Assembly (NCBI RefSeq): GCF_001854405.1
Contig: NZ_CP017718.1
Location: forward strand, 1,922,001-1,986,000
Source: Hyphomonas sp. Mor2
GTDB lineage: Bacteria > Pseudomonadota > Alphaproteobacteria > Caulobacterales > Hyphomonadaceae
Length of the DNA stretch: 64,000 nucleotides
Direction: 5' to 3'
Below are positions 8,522 to 16,353 of the stretch, piece by piece; within the stretch, counting starts at the first letter, position 1; each line of letters begins with the position of its first letter. Position numbers and translations under genes: made by a program. The notes below the pieces were generated by a model, which saw only the letters and a program-made list of their open reading frames with translations, ran no database searches and was not told where the DNA came from.

Positions 8522-8548
8522 TTCAGGTTCCGTTCAGACTGGTTCAGG
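8522..8548 (+). promoter_or_regulatory. three helically phased TTCAG direct repeats
   Basis: TTCAG occurs at 8522, 8533 and 8543, so the copies start 11 and 10 bases apart, about one helical turn each. The array ends about 52 bases before the ATG of the glycine-zipper gene, where an activator would bind. Phased direct repeats are the usual form of OmpR/PhoB-class response-regulator sites. The regulator is not identified. Confidence 0.5.
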
Positions 8549-8599
8549 CAGCGTGGCCAAAGAATGGGCGGGTGCGTCTCGCGAAACAGGAGATCTTCC

Positions 8600-9403
8600 A
8601 TGATCCGAGCCAGTCTTATCACTGCTGCTGCCGCCTTCTGCCTGGCACCCGCGGCCATGGCGGACCACAATCATAATGGCGGATATGGCAGCTATCACGG
8701 CCCACAACCCAGTGTTGCCAGTGTCGCCTGCGAAAAGCAGAAAGACAGCGATCGCCTGGCCGGTGGCCTGGTTGGCGCCGTCGCAGGTGGACTGATCGGT
8801 GTTGCAATTGGCGGCGAGCTGGAGCCCGACAATGGCTATCATCGCTATCGCGGATACAGAGGTTACCGTGGCTATCGCGGGCATCGAGGGTATCGCGGAT
8901 ATCGCCGTGGCTACTATCATGACCGCGGAGATGACGGGGCTGAAATCGCTGGCGGTCTGATCGGCGCGATTGCCGGAGCCGCGATCGGCAGCGAATTGGC
9001 AGGCAGCTCAACCGATTGCGCGCCAACCTATTCGTCAGGCTATTATGAGACGGGCAGCTCCTATTCGGGCCGCACTTATGGGTCCAGCATGTCAGACGTA
9101 CACGCGCCGACCCGGTCGCCGACGGGACCTGCCTGGGAGAACCCTCAAAGACAGCAATCAGCCGGTCCGGCCTATCCGCGTCCCGTTAGCGCGCCAACAC
9201 CCGGCCCTGCCTATCCGGACTATCCGAATGCCGGCGACGACGACCTTTACGGTGCGCCTGAATCAGAATCGAGCGAGCGCGAGTGCACGACTGTGCGCCG
9301 CGAGACCCGGTTGCCGGACAATACGGTGATCCGCGAACCGGTAGAAGTCTGCCAGACCGAGGACGGCCGCTGGCAAATGCCGGAACCGATTCCGGCCTAC
9401 TGA
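8600..9403 (+). CDS. exported glycine-zipper (2TM) envelope protein with YRG repeats
   Basis: A 267-residue precursor. A signal peptide (MIRASLITAAAAFCLAPAAMA) probably ends at AMA|DHN. Two glycine-zipper segments follow, LAGGLVGAVAGGLIGVAIGG (about 55-74) and EIAGGLIGAIAGAAIGSELA (about 116-135), which resemble outer-membrane 17-kDa antigen/2TM glycine zippers. Between them lies an Arg/Tyr/Gly repeat made of RGYRGY units (about 81-103). The C-terminal half is Pro/Ser/Tyr-rich and ends with a small cysteine-bearing module (ECTTVRRETRLPDNTVIREP). The ATG at 8600 has AGGAG upstream and is preferred over one 12 codons earlier. A terminator follows. Role probably outer-membrane stability or stress. 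Confidence 0.8.
   Translation: MIRASLITAAAAFCLAPAAMADHNHNGGYGSYHGPQPSVASVACEKQKDSDRLAGGLVGAVAGGLIGVAIGGELEPDNGYHRYRGYRGYRGYRGHRGYRGYRRGYYHDRGDDGAEIAGGLIGAIAGAAIGSELAGSSTDCAPTYSSGYYETGSSYSGRTYGSSMSDVHAPTRSPTGPAWENPQRQQSAGPAYPRPVSAPTPGPAYPDYPNAGDDDLYGAPESESSERECTTVRRETRLPDNTVIREPVEVCQTEDGRWQMPEPIPAY
8837..8920 (+). repeat. in-gene tandem repeat encoding RGYRGY units
   Basis: Imperfect 12-15 base units built on TATCGCGGATA/GGCTATCGC repeat here and encode alternating Arg-Gly-Tyr between the two glycine zippers. The array covers about 80 bases inside the glycine-zipper gene and could vary in copy number between strains. Confidence 0.7.
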
Positions 9404-9435
9404 TCTGTCCTCTGGATGCGATCAAAAACACCAAT

Positions 9436-9465
9436 AGGGGAAGTTCCGCACTTCCCCTCTTTTTT
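9436..9465 (+). terminator. intrinsic terminator after the glycine-zipper gene
   Basis: An 8-bp perfect stem, AGGGGAAG (9436-9443) with CTTCCCCT (9451-9458), has a 7-base loop and is followed by CTTTTTT. It lies 33 bases after the stop and 20 bases before the next start, so it separates the glycine-zipper gene from the oxygenase gene. Confidence 0.88.
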
Positions 9466-9485
9466 GGCTGGGCGTAAGAGGGGGC

Positions 9486-10427
9486 ATGACTGAGTACTTT
9501 ACCCCGATTTCCTTCAGGCAATGGCCTGATGAGAAAGCCGCCTTTTCCGAAGCCCTTGGACGGTCGTTCCGCGAGACCGGTTTTGCCGTGATCTCGGATC
9601 ATCCAATCCAGCAGGGCGTCATCGATCGCGCCATCGCCGCTTCGAAAGCCTTCTTCGAGCTGCCTGAAGCCGTCAAAGAAACCTATCATGACGCAGCAGG
9701 CGGTCGCCAGCGCGGGTACACGCCGTTTGGCACTGAAAACGCCAAGGGCAACGCCGCCGCTGACCAGAAGGAGTTCTGGCACACCGGACGCGCCCTGCCC
9801 GCAGACAGCCCGTATCGCGCGACGATGAAAGACACACCGACGGTTCCGGAAGTGGCTGAATTCGATGAAGCGACCCGCGATTTCTACACCGCGATGGATG
9901 AGTTCGGGGCACAGCTCCTGCGCGCCGTTGCGCTGCATCTCGGCCTGCCGGAGACCTGGTTCGACGACAAGGTTGAGAGCGGGAACTCCATACTGCGACT
10001 GCTCCACTACCCGCCGCAGGAAAATCCGCCGCCGCAGGGAACTGTTCGCGCTGGAGCGCATGAAGACATCAACGTGATCACGCTTCTGCTGGGAGCCGAG
10101 GAAGCTGGCCTCCAGGCGCTGCATCGCTCTGGCGAATGGCTGGACGTGAACCCACCTGCCGGGTCGCTGGTGATCAATTGCGGAGACATGCTGCAGCGCC
10201 TGACGGGCGGCGTCCTGCCTTCGACGACGCACCGCGTCCTGAACCCGGCGCCGGAACGGGCAAGGTTCCCACGCTACTCCACCCCGTTCTTCCTGCACTT
10301 CAATCAGGATGTCCTGATCGAAGCGCTGCCACAATGCCTCGAGGAAGGCGGCAAGGCCGAAGCCCCGATTACCGCGCAGGACTATCTGATGGAACGCTTG
10401 CGGGAAATCGGCCTGATCAAGACCTAG
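9486..10427 (+). CDS. 2-oxoglutarate/Fe(II)-dependent oxygenase of the isopenicillin N synthase family
   Basis: A 313-residue non-haem iron dioxygenase. The N-terminal DIOX_N-like part (FRETGFAVISDHPI) precedes the double-stranded beta-helix. The iron facial triad is in AHEDINVITLLL (HxD) and STTHRVLNP (distal His), and RYSTPFFLHFN supplies the Arg-x-Ser typical of 2-oxoglutarate binding. Length is normal for the family. It probably hydroxylates or desaturates a small molecule. No biosynthetic cluster surrounds it, so a catabolic or housekeeping oxidation is more likely than antibiotic synthesis. Its stop overlaps the stop of the convergent GNAT gene by 4 bp (CTAG). Confidence 0.9.
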   Translation: MTEYFTPISFRQWPDEKAAFSEALGRSFRETGFAVISDHPIQQGVIDRAIAASKAFFELPEAVKETYHDAAGGRQRGYTPFGTENAKGNAAADQKEFWHTGRALPADSPYRATMKDTPTVPEVAEFDEATRDFYTAMDEFGAQLLRAVALHLGLPETWFDDKVESGNSILRLLHYPPQENPPPQGTVRAGAHEDINVITLLLGAEEAGLQALHRSGEWLDVNPPAGSLVINCGDMLQRLTGGVLPSTTHRVLNPAPERARFPRYSTPFFLHFNQDVLIEALPQCLEEGGKAEAPITAQDYLMERLREIGLIKT

Positions 10428-11047
10428 GCCGATGCAGGATGCGCGCGACGCCACTCCGTCCGTGTGACTTCCCAGACAATCGATTGCCGCGTCGTACCGT
10501 CGTCGCGCGTGTTGGTAATCTCGCCCTTGCGCTCGAACCCGAGCCCATCCAGCATGCGCGCGGTGCGAATATTGTCCAGCGCGCCGGTCGCCACAATCAA
10601 CTCCAGCTGGAGGTCTTCAAACATCCAGCCAAACGTACGCTTTGCCCCCTCGACGCCGGAGCGGCGCCCCTGTTGATCCTGCCGCAGCGCGCCACCGAGA
10701 TCCCCTGCGCCCCATTCCGGCCAGATCTCGAACTCTGAATAACCAAGCACGTCGCCGGTTTCGTCAAAGCGCAGGAATAACAACCCCTCACCCGCGGCCT
10801 GCGCCTTCAAATTGCGCGCAATCATGGCGCTCACGGTTTCGACCGTAAGCGGACGGGGCAGATTGTAGATGGGGCCGTGGATCTCCGGATCTGAGAGTAA
10901 TCGAAACAACGCCTCGGCATCTTCAAGCCTGGCAACCCGGCTCGGCGCGGCGTCAAACGCGATGCCGCGCGCCGATCGCACCGCGTCTCGAATCTCGGAC
11001 TGGCGTGTCTCAGGCAAAATGATGCGGGTCAGCGGCAGCTCGCCCAA
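10424..11047 (-). CDS. GNAT family N-acetyltransferase
   Basis: A 207-residue acetyltransferase. The GNAT core is visible from about residue 36 (RVARLEDAEALFRLLSDPEI), with FLRFDETGDVLGYSEFEIWP as beta strands 2-4 and the C-terminal LIVATGALDNIRTARMLDGL followed by GFERKGEI, the usual beta5-alpha4 acetyl-CoA region. The strict motif-A glycine loop is poor (LGGALRQDQQGRRSG). The start is TTG, immediately after the TGA of the ribokinase gene with GGAG 6 bases before it, so it is coupled to that operon. It may acetylate a small amine or a protein side chain; target unknown. Confidence 0.82.
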   Translation of the reverse strand: MGELPLTRIILPETRQSEIRDAVRSARGIAFDAAPSRVARLEDAEALFRLLSDPEIHGPIYNLPRPLTVETVSAMIARNLKAQAAGEGLLFLRFDETGDVLGYSEFEIWPEWGAGDLGGALRQDQQGRRSGVEGAKRTFGWMFEDLQLELIVATGALDNIRTARMLDGLGFERKGEITNTRDDGTTRQSIVWEVTRTEWRRAHPASA

Positions 11048-11914
11048 TCAATGCTCCGTCAGCAAGGCTTCGACCTGTTCGCGCTTTGGCAAGCTCGGCT
11101 GGGCGCCCGCACGCGTCACCGCGAGAGCCGCAGCTGCTGACGCAAAACGCAGCGCCTGTTCGGGCACTTGTCCTTCCGCCAACGCCACCGCCAGGGCGCC
11201 GCAGAACGTGTCGCCCGCACCGGTTGTGTCGACTACCTCGACATCGAAGGCGGATGTCCGTGCGATCTCCTTGCCCATCTTGAACAGAGCGGCTCCGTTC
11301 CCGCCCAGTGTCAATGCCACCAGCCCCCCGCGCTCGTGCAAGGCATCGCCGTAAAACTCTGCTTCGATTTCATTGACGATCAGCAGGTCCGCATCCTTCA
11401 GCAATTGCGGCGGCACGCCCATGGCGGGCGCGAGATTGATTGCCATCAAGGCCCCCGTCTCGGCCGCAACCCGGCTGGCCGCTTCGACCGCCGTGACCGG
11501 CACTTCGAGCTGAGTCAGAATGACATCGCATTTGGGCAAGCCCGCAACGTCGCTCGGCCCAACCCTGCTATTGGCACCACTTGCTACAGTGATCTGGTTT
11601 TCTCCGTCTGGAGATACCGCGATCAGGGCCACTCCGGTCGCTGTGCCCAGCTCGCTCATCACATTCGAGACATCGACGCCATCACGGCGAAGCAGGGTCA
11701 GGGCTGCCTCTGCGAGGGCATCATCCCCAACACAGCCGATCATATGCACTTCAGCGCCAAGCCGCCGCGCGGCCAGCGCCTGATTGGCCCCCTTGCCGCC
11801 AGGATGTTGCGCGAATCGCGCGCCGGTGACCGTCTCGCCGGCTTGCGGCAATGGCGCGCCGCTTGCGACCAGGTCCAGATTAACCGACCCGACAACGCCG
11901 ATCGTGACACTCAT
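11048..11914 (-). CDS. rbsK: ribokinase (PfkB family)
   Basis: A 288-residue sugar kinase that phosphorylates ribose to ribose 5-phosphate with ATP. N-terminal PfkB signature: GSVNLDLVA, then HPGGKGANQALAARRLGA near residue 38. The C-terminal DTTGAGDTFCGALAVALAEG holds the catalytic Asp and anion hole. Length is slightly below E. coli RbsK but normal. Its ATG overlaps the stop of the nucleoside hydrolase gene by 4 bp (ATGA). Since the hydrolase releases ribose, the pair forms a salvage route from nucleosides into the pentose phosphate pathway. Other PfkB sugars are possible, but the context supports ribose. Confidence 0.88.
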   Translation of the reverse strand: MSVTIGVVGSVNLDLVASGAPLPQAGETVTGARFAQHPGGKGANQALAARRLGAEVHMIGCVGDDALAEAALTLLRRDGVDVSNVMSELGTATGVALIAVSPDGENQITVASGANSRVGPSDVAGLPKCDVILTQLEVPVTAVEAASRVAAETGALMAINLAPAMGVPPQLLKDADLLIVNEIEAEFYGDALHERGGLVALTLGGNGAALFKMGKEIARTSAFDVEVVDTTGAGDTFCGALAVALAEGQVPEQALRFASAAAALAVTRAGAQPSLPKREQVEALLTEH

Positions 11915-12837
11915 TCAAACTCTCCCAACAGGCGCCCAAGTTCGTCGAACACACCATCACTGTCGGCATGTTCGTACCACAGGACAGGGCCGTCATCATC
12001 AAAGTGCGGGAGGGTTCGTCCAAACTGTTCGCCAGGTTCGGTCACGACCTCGACACGAGCGCGGCGCCCGGTGAACAGATCCGGCCGGGTCACGGCGATG
12101 ATCGTGCTTGGGTCATGCAACGGCGCGTCCCGCGCGCCATTGGCCGAGAATTCAAGCTTGCAGGACGCCTCAAGGAACTGCGCCGCGACCTGCGCCTGGT
12201 CGGTCTCGATCGCGCCGATCATATCAAGGCGCTCAGGCGTGGCGCGTACACCATGGGTCACATCCAGGCTGAGACAGCGGATGGGCAGTCCCGACTCGAA
12301 CACGACGGCCGCGGCGTGCGGATCGGCGAACACATTGAACTCCGAGAAAGGCGTGATGTTCCCGCCCTCACGATCAGCGCCGCCCATCAGGACGATTTCC
12401 TTGAGCCCGTCCGCGATCTGAGGGGTCATGATCAAGGCCAGTGCCACATTGGTCATCGGTCCAGTGACAATCAGGGTCACGGGATCCGCGGCGGCGGCGG
12501 CGCAGGTTTCGATGATCATGTTGACCGCATGCTGGTCGGATAAGGCATGCTGGGGCGCGGGAAAGGGAATATCGCCCAGTCCCGTGCTGCCATGAAAATC
12601 CTCCGCCGTAACCGGATCTCGCAAGAGCGGACGCGGGGCGCCTGCACAGACAGGGATGCGGGTATCAAGCCCAGCGATCTCACGCACGATGCGGGCATTC
12701 TCTGCGGTCTGCGGTCCTTTGACGTTTCCCGCCACCGTCGTAATCGCGCGAACGTCCAGCGCTGTCCCGCCAAAAGCCGCCAACAAGGCGACCGCATCAT
12801 CCAGTCCCGGATCACAATCTATGAGTACGCAAGTCAT
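11911..12837 (-). CDS. inosine-uridine preferring nucleoside hydrolase
   Basis: A 308-residue enzyme that hydrolyses nucleosides to base plus ribose. The calcium-binding N-terminus LIDCDPGLDDAVALLAAF is the diagnostic IUNH motif. VTGPMTNVALAL lies in the middle, and ISEFNVFADPHAA-type residues (SEFNVFADPHAAAVVF) form the substrate pocket. An in-frame start 38 codons upstream exists, but its extra residues are unlike the family and would run into the divergent promoter region. The ATG at 12837 directly precedes the motif, although its ribosome site is weak. It is the first gene of the hydrolase-ribokinase-GNAT operon. Confidence 0.9.
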   Translation of the reverse strand: MTCVLIDCDPGLDDAVALLAAFGGTALDVRAITTVAGNVKGPQTAENARIVREIAGLDTRIPVCAGAPRPLLRDPVTAEDFHGSTGLGDIPFPAPQHALSDQHAVNMIIETCAAAAADPVTLIVTGPMTNVALALIMTPQIADGLKEIVLMGGADREGGNITPFSEFNVFADPHAAAVVFESGLPIRCLSLDVTHGVRATPERLDMIGAIETDQAQVAAQFLEASCKLEFSANGARDAPLHDPSTIIAVTRPDLFTGRRARVEVVTEPGEQFGRTLPHFDDDGPVLWYEHADSDGVFDELGRLLGEFE

Positions 12838-12937
12838 GCATTGTCTGTGCGTTGCCCCTTTCCCCTTGGCAAGTCTTGAAACACGGGCCCTCTTCGCTAA
12901 ACAACTCTGGGACTTCGAGACAACAAGGAGCAAAAAG

Positions 12938-13642
12938 ATGACCGTGACCACCCGGATCGTAGATTATCAGCAAGACGGCCAGACTTATGAAGGATTCCTT
13001 GCCATGCCTGAGGGCAGCCCGAAAGGCGTGGTCGTGGTCGCGCATGCCTGGGGGGGGCAGTCCGAGTTTGAACAAGGCAAAGCTGAACTGCTGGCAGAAT
13101 GGGGATACGCCGCATTCGCCATGGATGTTTACGGCAAGGGCCAGCGCGGCGAGACGAATGAAGAATGCGAAGCGCTAATGACGCCGCTCGCCAGCAACCG
13201 ACCGGAACTCCAGTCTCGCCTCTCGCACGCGCTCGACGTCGCCAAGACAGAAGCGGGGACCGATAATGCAGCTGCGATCGGCTTCTGCTTTGGTGGCCTC
13301 AGCGTCCTCGACATGGCGCGAACCAACATGGCGCTGAAGGGCGTGGTCAGCTTTCACGGCCTGTTTGGGGCACCAGACAACACCGCGGACAAGATCGAGC
13401 CTAAAGTCCTGGCCCTGCACGGATGGGAAGACCCGATGGCCACGCCGGACGACGTCATGGACTTCTCAAAGGAGATGACTGCCGCAGGCGCGGACTGGCA
13501 GCTGCATGCTTATGGCGCCACAATGCACGCCTTCACCAATCCCGGGGCCAACAATCCGGATTTCGGAACCGTCTATGATGCGGGAGCTGATCGCCGCAGC
13601 TTTGCCGCGTGCAAGGACTTCCTGGAAGAAGTTCTGGGCTAA
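12938..13642 (+). CDS. dienelactone hydrolase family protein
   Basis: A 234-residue alpha/beta hydrolase of the dienelactone hydrolase family. The nucleophile elbow is AIGFCFGGLS, where the cysteine replaces the usual serine as in true dienelactone hydrolases. The acid is in HGWEDPM and the histidine in MHAFTNP. Early residues FLAMPEG and VVVVAHAWGG also fit. The ATG at 12938 has AAGGAG 7 bases before it, so upstream in-frame ATGs are rejected. It is divergent from the nucleoside hydrolase operon and its stop overlaps the nhaC-type gene by 4 bp (CTAA). The substrate may be a lactone or ester; no aromatic-ring pathway is nearby. Confidence 0.9.
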   Translation: MTVTTRIVDYQQDGQTYEGFLAMPEGSPKGVVVVAHAWGGQSEFEQGKAELLAEWGYAAFAMDVYGKGQRGETNEECEALMTPLASNRPELQSRLSHALDVAKTEAGTDNAAAIGFCFGGLSVLDMARTNMALKGVVSFHGLFGAPDNTADKIEPKVLALHGWEDPMATPDDVMDFSKEMTAAGADWQLHAYGATMHAFTNPGANNPDFGTVYDAGADRRSFAACKDFLEEVLG

Positions 13643-15012
13643 GCTGCAAGCCCTGCCATCAGGTACAATCCGGTCGCCAGAATGCCGCCGAACAGCGCGT
13701 ATGGCAGCTGCGTGCGCACATGCTCCATGTGATCGCAGCCGGACGCCAGCGAGGCGATGATGGTGGTATCGGAAATGGGCGAGCAATGGTCCCCGAAGAC
13801 ACCGCCGCCCATGACGGCGGCGACCGCCAGCGGCAAAGGCACGCCCGCCCCTATGGCCAGAGGCACCGCCACCGGCACAAGAATACCATATGTGCCCCAG
13901 CTCGTTCCTGCGGTGAAGGAGGTGATACCGGCGGCGACGAAGAGAATGGCAGGGATGGTCCAGGGCGCCGGGAAACTCGATGCCATGCTGGCAATAAAAT
14001 CGCGCATGCCGACCGCATTGAGGCTCGCACCGAGCACCAGCGCCATGTAGATCATGGTCACGGCCGGCAGCAGATCACCCATCCCCTTGAACCCGATGTC
14101 CAGCAACTCACCCTTGGCGCGGCGAGAGTGAGCGAGACAGAAGAAGGCGACGACCGTGCCCAGGATCACCGCCCAAAGAATGGCCTGCGCACCAGAGCCT
14201 TCGCGAATATCGCCATTTCCGGTCCACAGCATGAAGGCAATGGTTCCGCCAATCATGACGAGAAGAGGCAGCGCCATATAGATCGCTTTCGAGGCGGGCG
14301 CAGGGGCTTCATTGAACATGCCCGTCCCGGACGAAGCGACGGTCTTCGACCCGGCCTGCTCGACCGCAGCCATGGGCCCGAAAGTACGGTTTGAGAACAC
14401 GGTAAAGAAGACCACCAGCAAGGTGATCCAGGCATAGAAGTTCAAGCCGATCGTGGCCATCAGCACGCCCGTCGCCCCATCCACGCCACTCTCGTTCAGC
14501 AGGCCGAGCAGATAGGCGCCCCAGCCATTGAACAGGATCAGCACGCTGACGGGCGCACAGGTTGAATCGATAATATAGGCAAGCCGCTCCCGGCTAATTT
14601 TCAGCTTGTCAAAAAGTGGCCGCCCGAGAATCCCGGTGGTCAGCAGGCTGATATTGGTTTCGACGAAAATCAGCACGCCGCAAATCGCAGTGACCAGACT
14701 GGCGCGGCGCGGCGTTGAGGCGAAACCTGAATTCTGCAACCGCTCGACCATGGCACTGATCCCGCCGGAGCGGTGCATATAGACGATCAATGCGCCGATG
14801 ATCAGGCAGAAGAGCAGGACGCGGGTATTGTACGGACTGTCGAAAACACCCACAGCCCGATCGATCCCGCCCAGAGCACCCATGAATGGATTGAAGCCGG
14901 CAATGATGGTCTCGCTGAGCCAGATGGCCAATCCGAGGGCCCAGAACACATTACGCGTCCAGACCGCGACAATGATCGCGACTATGGGCGGCGTGATCGT
15001 CAGCCATTCCAT
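13639..15012 (-). CDS. NhaC family Na+/H+ antiporter
   Basis: A 457-residue polytopic inner-membrane protein with about 11-12 hydrophobic helices. It has NhaC-family features: FNPFMGALGGIDRAVGVF near residue 40, LLFCLIIGALIVYMHRSGG, ICGVLIFVETNISLLTTG, and near the end GTSWGTYGILVPVAVPLA with GDHCSPISDTTIIASLASG, the conserved cation-transport signatures. It probably exchanges sodium for protons, or an amino acid, as some NhaC relatives do. It starts 3 bases after the stop of the dipeptidase gene, so it is the last gene of the rarA-ycaQ-dipeptidase run. Confidence 0.9.
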   Translation of the reverse strand: MEWLTITPPIVAIIVAVWTRNVFWALGLAIWLSETIIAGFNPFMGALGGIDRAVGVFDSPYNTRVLLFCLIIGALIVYMHRSGGISAMVERLQNSGFASTPRRASLVTAICGVLIFVETNISLLTTGILGRPLFDKLKISRERLAYIIDSTCAPVSVLILFNGWGAYLLGLLNESGVDGATGVLMATIGLNFYAWITLLVVFFTVFSNRTFGPMAAVEQAGSKTVASSGTGMFNEAPAPASKAIYMALPLLVMIGGTIAFMLWTGNGDIREGSGAQAILWAVILGTVVAFFCLAHSRRAKGELLDIGFKGMGDLLPAVTMIYMALVLGASLNAVGMRDFIASMASSFPAPWTIPAILFVAAGITSFTAGTSWGTYGILVPVAVPLAIGAGVPLPLAVAAVMGGGVFGDHCSPISDTTIIASLASGCDHMEHVRTQLPYALFGGILATGLYLMAGLAA

Positions 15013-15015
15013 ACG

Positions 15016-16308
15016 CTAGTTGAGGATATCCGGTGAAATCAGCTCAGACGTACGTGCCTCGTCTGCCGCGCGGACGAGCCGCAGCATGTTGCCGCCCCAG
15101 ATGTTCGCAACATCCTCATGCGTATATCCCGCCGCGAGCAAATCACGCGTGATCTTCTGCAGCATGGAGACATCGCTCATGCCGTCAACGCCGCCGCCGC
15201 CATCCCAGTCACCGCTGATGCCGACATGGTCCGGACCGATCAGATCGAGGACGTGAAATGTATGCTCCATGAACTTCTCATAGGTCGAGCGCGGACGCGG
15301 GAAATCCCGATCCAGTTCCTGACGCGCCGCGAACCAGGCCGCCAGGGCCTCGTCCTCGAGTCCAGCCGGACTTGCGCCATAGGTCTGGTTGAACACGTCG
15401 AGCGCCGCCTGACGTTCTGGCGACGGCATCAGGGCTTCAAGATAGCCGCTAAAAATGTTCATCTGAATCACGCCGCCCGCCGCCGCCAACTCGAGCAACA
15501 GAGCGTCATCAATATTGCGTGGATGGTCGTAGATGGCTTTTGCGCCGGTGTGGGACAGGATGATAGGCGTGGTCGACAGGGCGATCATGTCGCGCACGGT
15601 GGCATCCGAGGCGTGACTGCCATCGAGGACCAGGCCGAGCCGATTGGCCTCACGCACCAGGTCCTCACCAAGCGGGCTGAGTCCGTCATAAATCTGATTG
15701 ATATCGGTGGCGCTGTCGGCGAACTGATTGTTGGCAAAGTGCACCGGCGCAATCATGCGCAGGCCGCCTATATAGAAATGCTCCAGCAAGGACACATCGA
15801 GACCGAGCGGATAGGAATTTTCCATGCTCTGGAACACGACTTTCCGGCCCTCGCCAACGATGCGTTCGGCATCCTCGGCGCTGAACGCCAGGGCCACGTC
15901 CTGATTATATTTGGCCGCAAACTCGCGGATCGCGGTTTGCCGCATCAGGCCATGCGTCCGGGCGGCGGCATAAGAGGCCTCGTCGAGCGGGCCCTGGCGC
16001 GTGAAGATCACCCAGAAACCGCCATCCAGACCGCCTTCGTTCATGCGGGGCAGATCGACATGCGTGCCGTCTTCTTCCCAGCTGCCGCGTTCGGTAAACA
16101 GGTAGTCTTCGGTATGGAACAAGGCGGGTGTATCCAGGTGACTATCAAAGACGGCGATCGAGTCGTGAAACGCGTTGACATCACTCGAAATGAGAACGCC
16201 TGCGTCCGGGGGACTTTGAACCGAAATATCGCTGCCTGCACCGTCCAATTGCGGCGCACAGGCGCTCATCGCCAGGATTGCCGCACCTGCCATTCCGAAA
16301 CGGATCAT
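15016..16308 (-). CDS. membrane dipeptidase (peptidase M19) lipoprotein
   Basis: A 430-residue zinc dipeptidase of the renal dipeptidase family. The N-terminus MIRFGMAGAAILAMSAC is a lipoprotein signal with the lipobox ending at Cys17, so it is anchored in the envelope. Zinc ligands are expected in AVFDSHLDTP (HxD), near VVFQSMENS (Glu) and in IILSHTGAKAIYDHPRN (His). HVGISGDWDGGG follows. AGGAG lies 7 bases before the ATG. It probably degrades dipeptides, possibly D-containing peptides from wall turnover. It is cotranscribed with an NhaC-type antiporter that begins 3 bases later. Confidence 0.9.
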   Translation of the reverse strand: MIRFGMAGAAILAMSACAPQLDGAGSDISVQSPPDAGVLISSDVNAFHDSIAVFDSHLDTPALFHTEDYLFTERGSWEEDGTHVDLPRMNEGGLDGGFWVIFTRQGPLDEASYAAARTHGLMRQTAIREFAAKYNQDVALAFSAEDAERIVGEGRKVVFQSMENSYPLGLDVSLLEHFYIGGLRMIAPVHFANNQFADSATDINQIYDGLSPLGEDLVREANRLGLVLDGSHASDATVRDMIALSTTPIILSHTGAKAIYDHPRNIDDALLLELAAAGGVIQMNIFSGYLEALMPSPERQAALDVFNQTYGASPAGLEDEALAAWFAARQELDRDFPRPRSTYEKFMEHTFHVLDLIGPDHVGISGDWDGGGGVDGMSDVSMLQKITRDLLAAGYTHEDVANIWGGNMLRLVRAADEARTSELISPDILN

Positions 16309-16353
16309 TCTGGAACTCCTCTAGTCTGGAAACAGACCTAATGGAGGCAGAAT

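Noticed and set aside
11168-12421. A 417-codon plus-strand frame opposite ribokinase and nucleoside hydrolase
   Set aside because: Both minus-strand genes have clear catalytic motifs; the plus frame shows no domain and no ribosome site.
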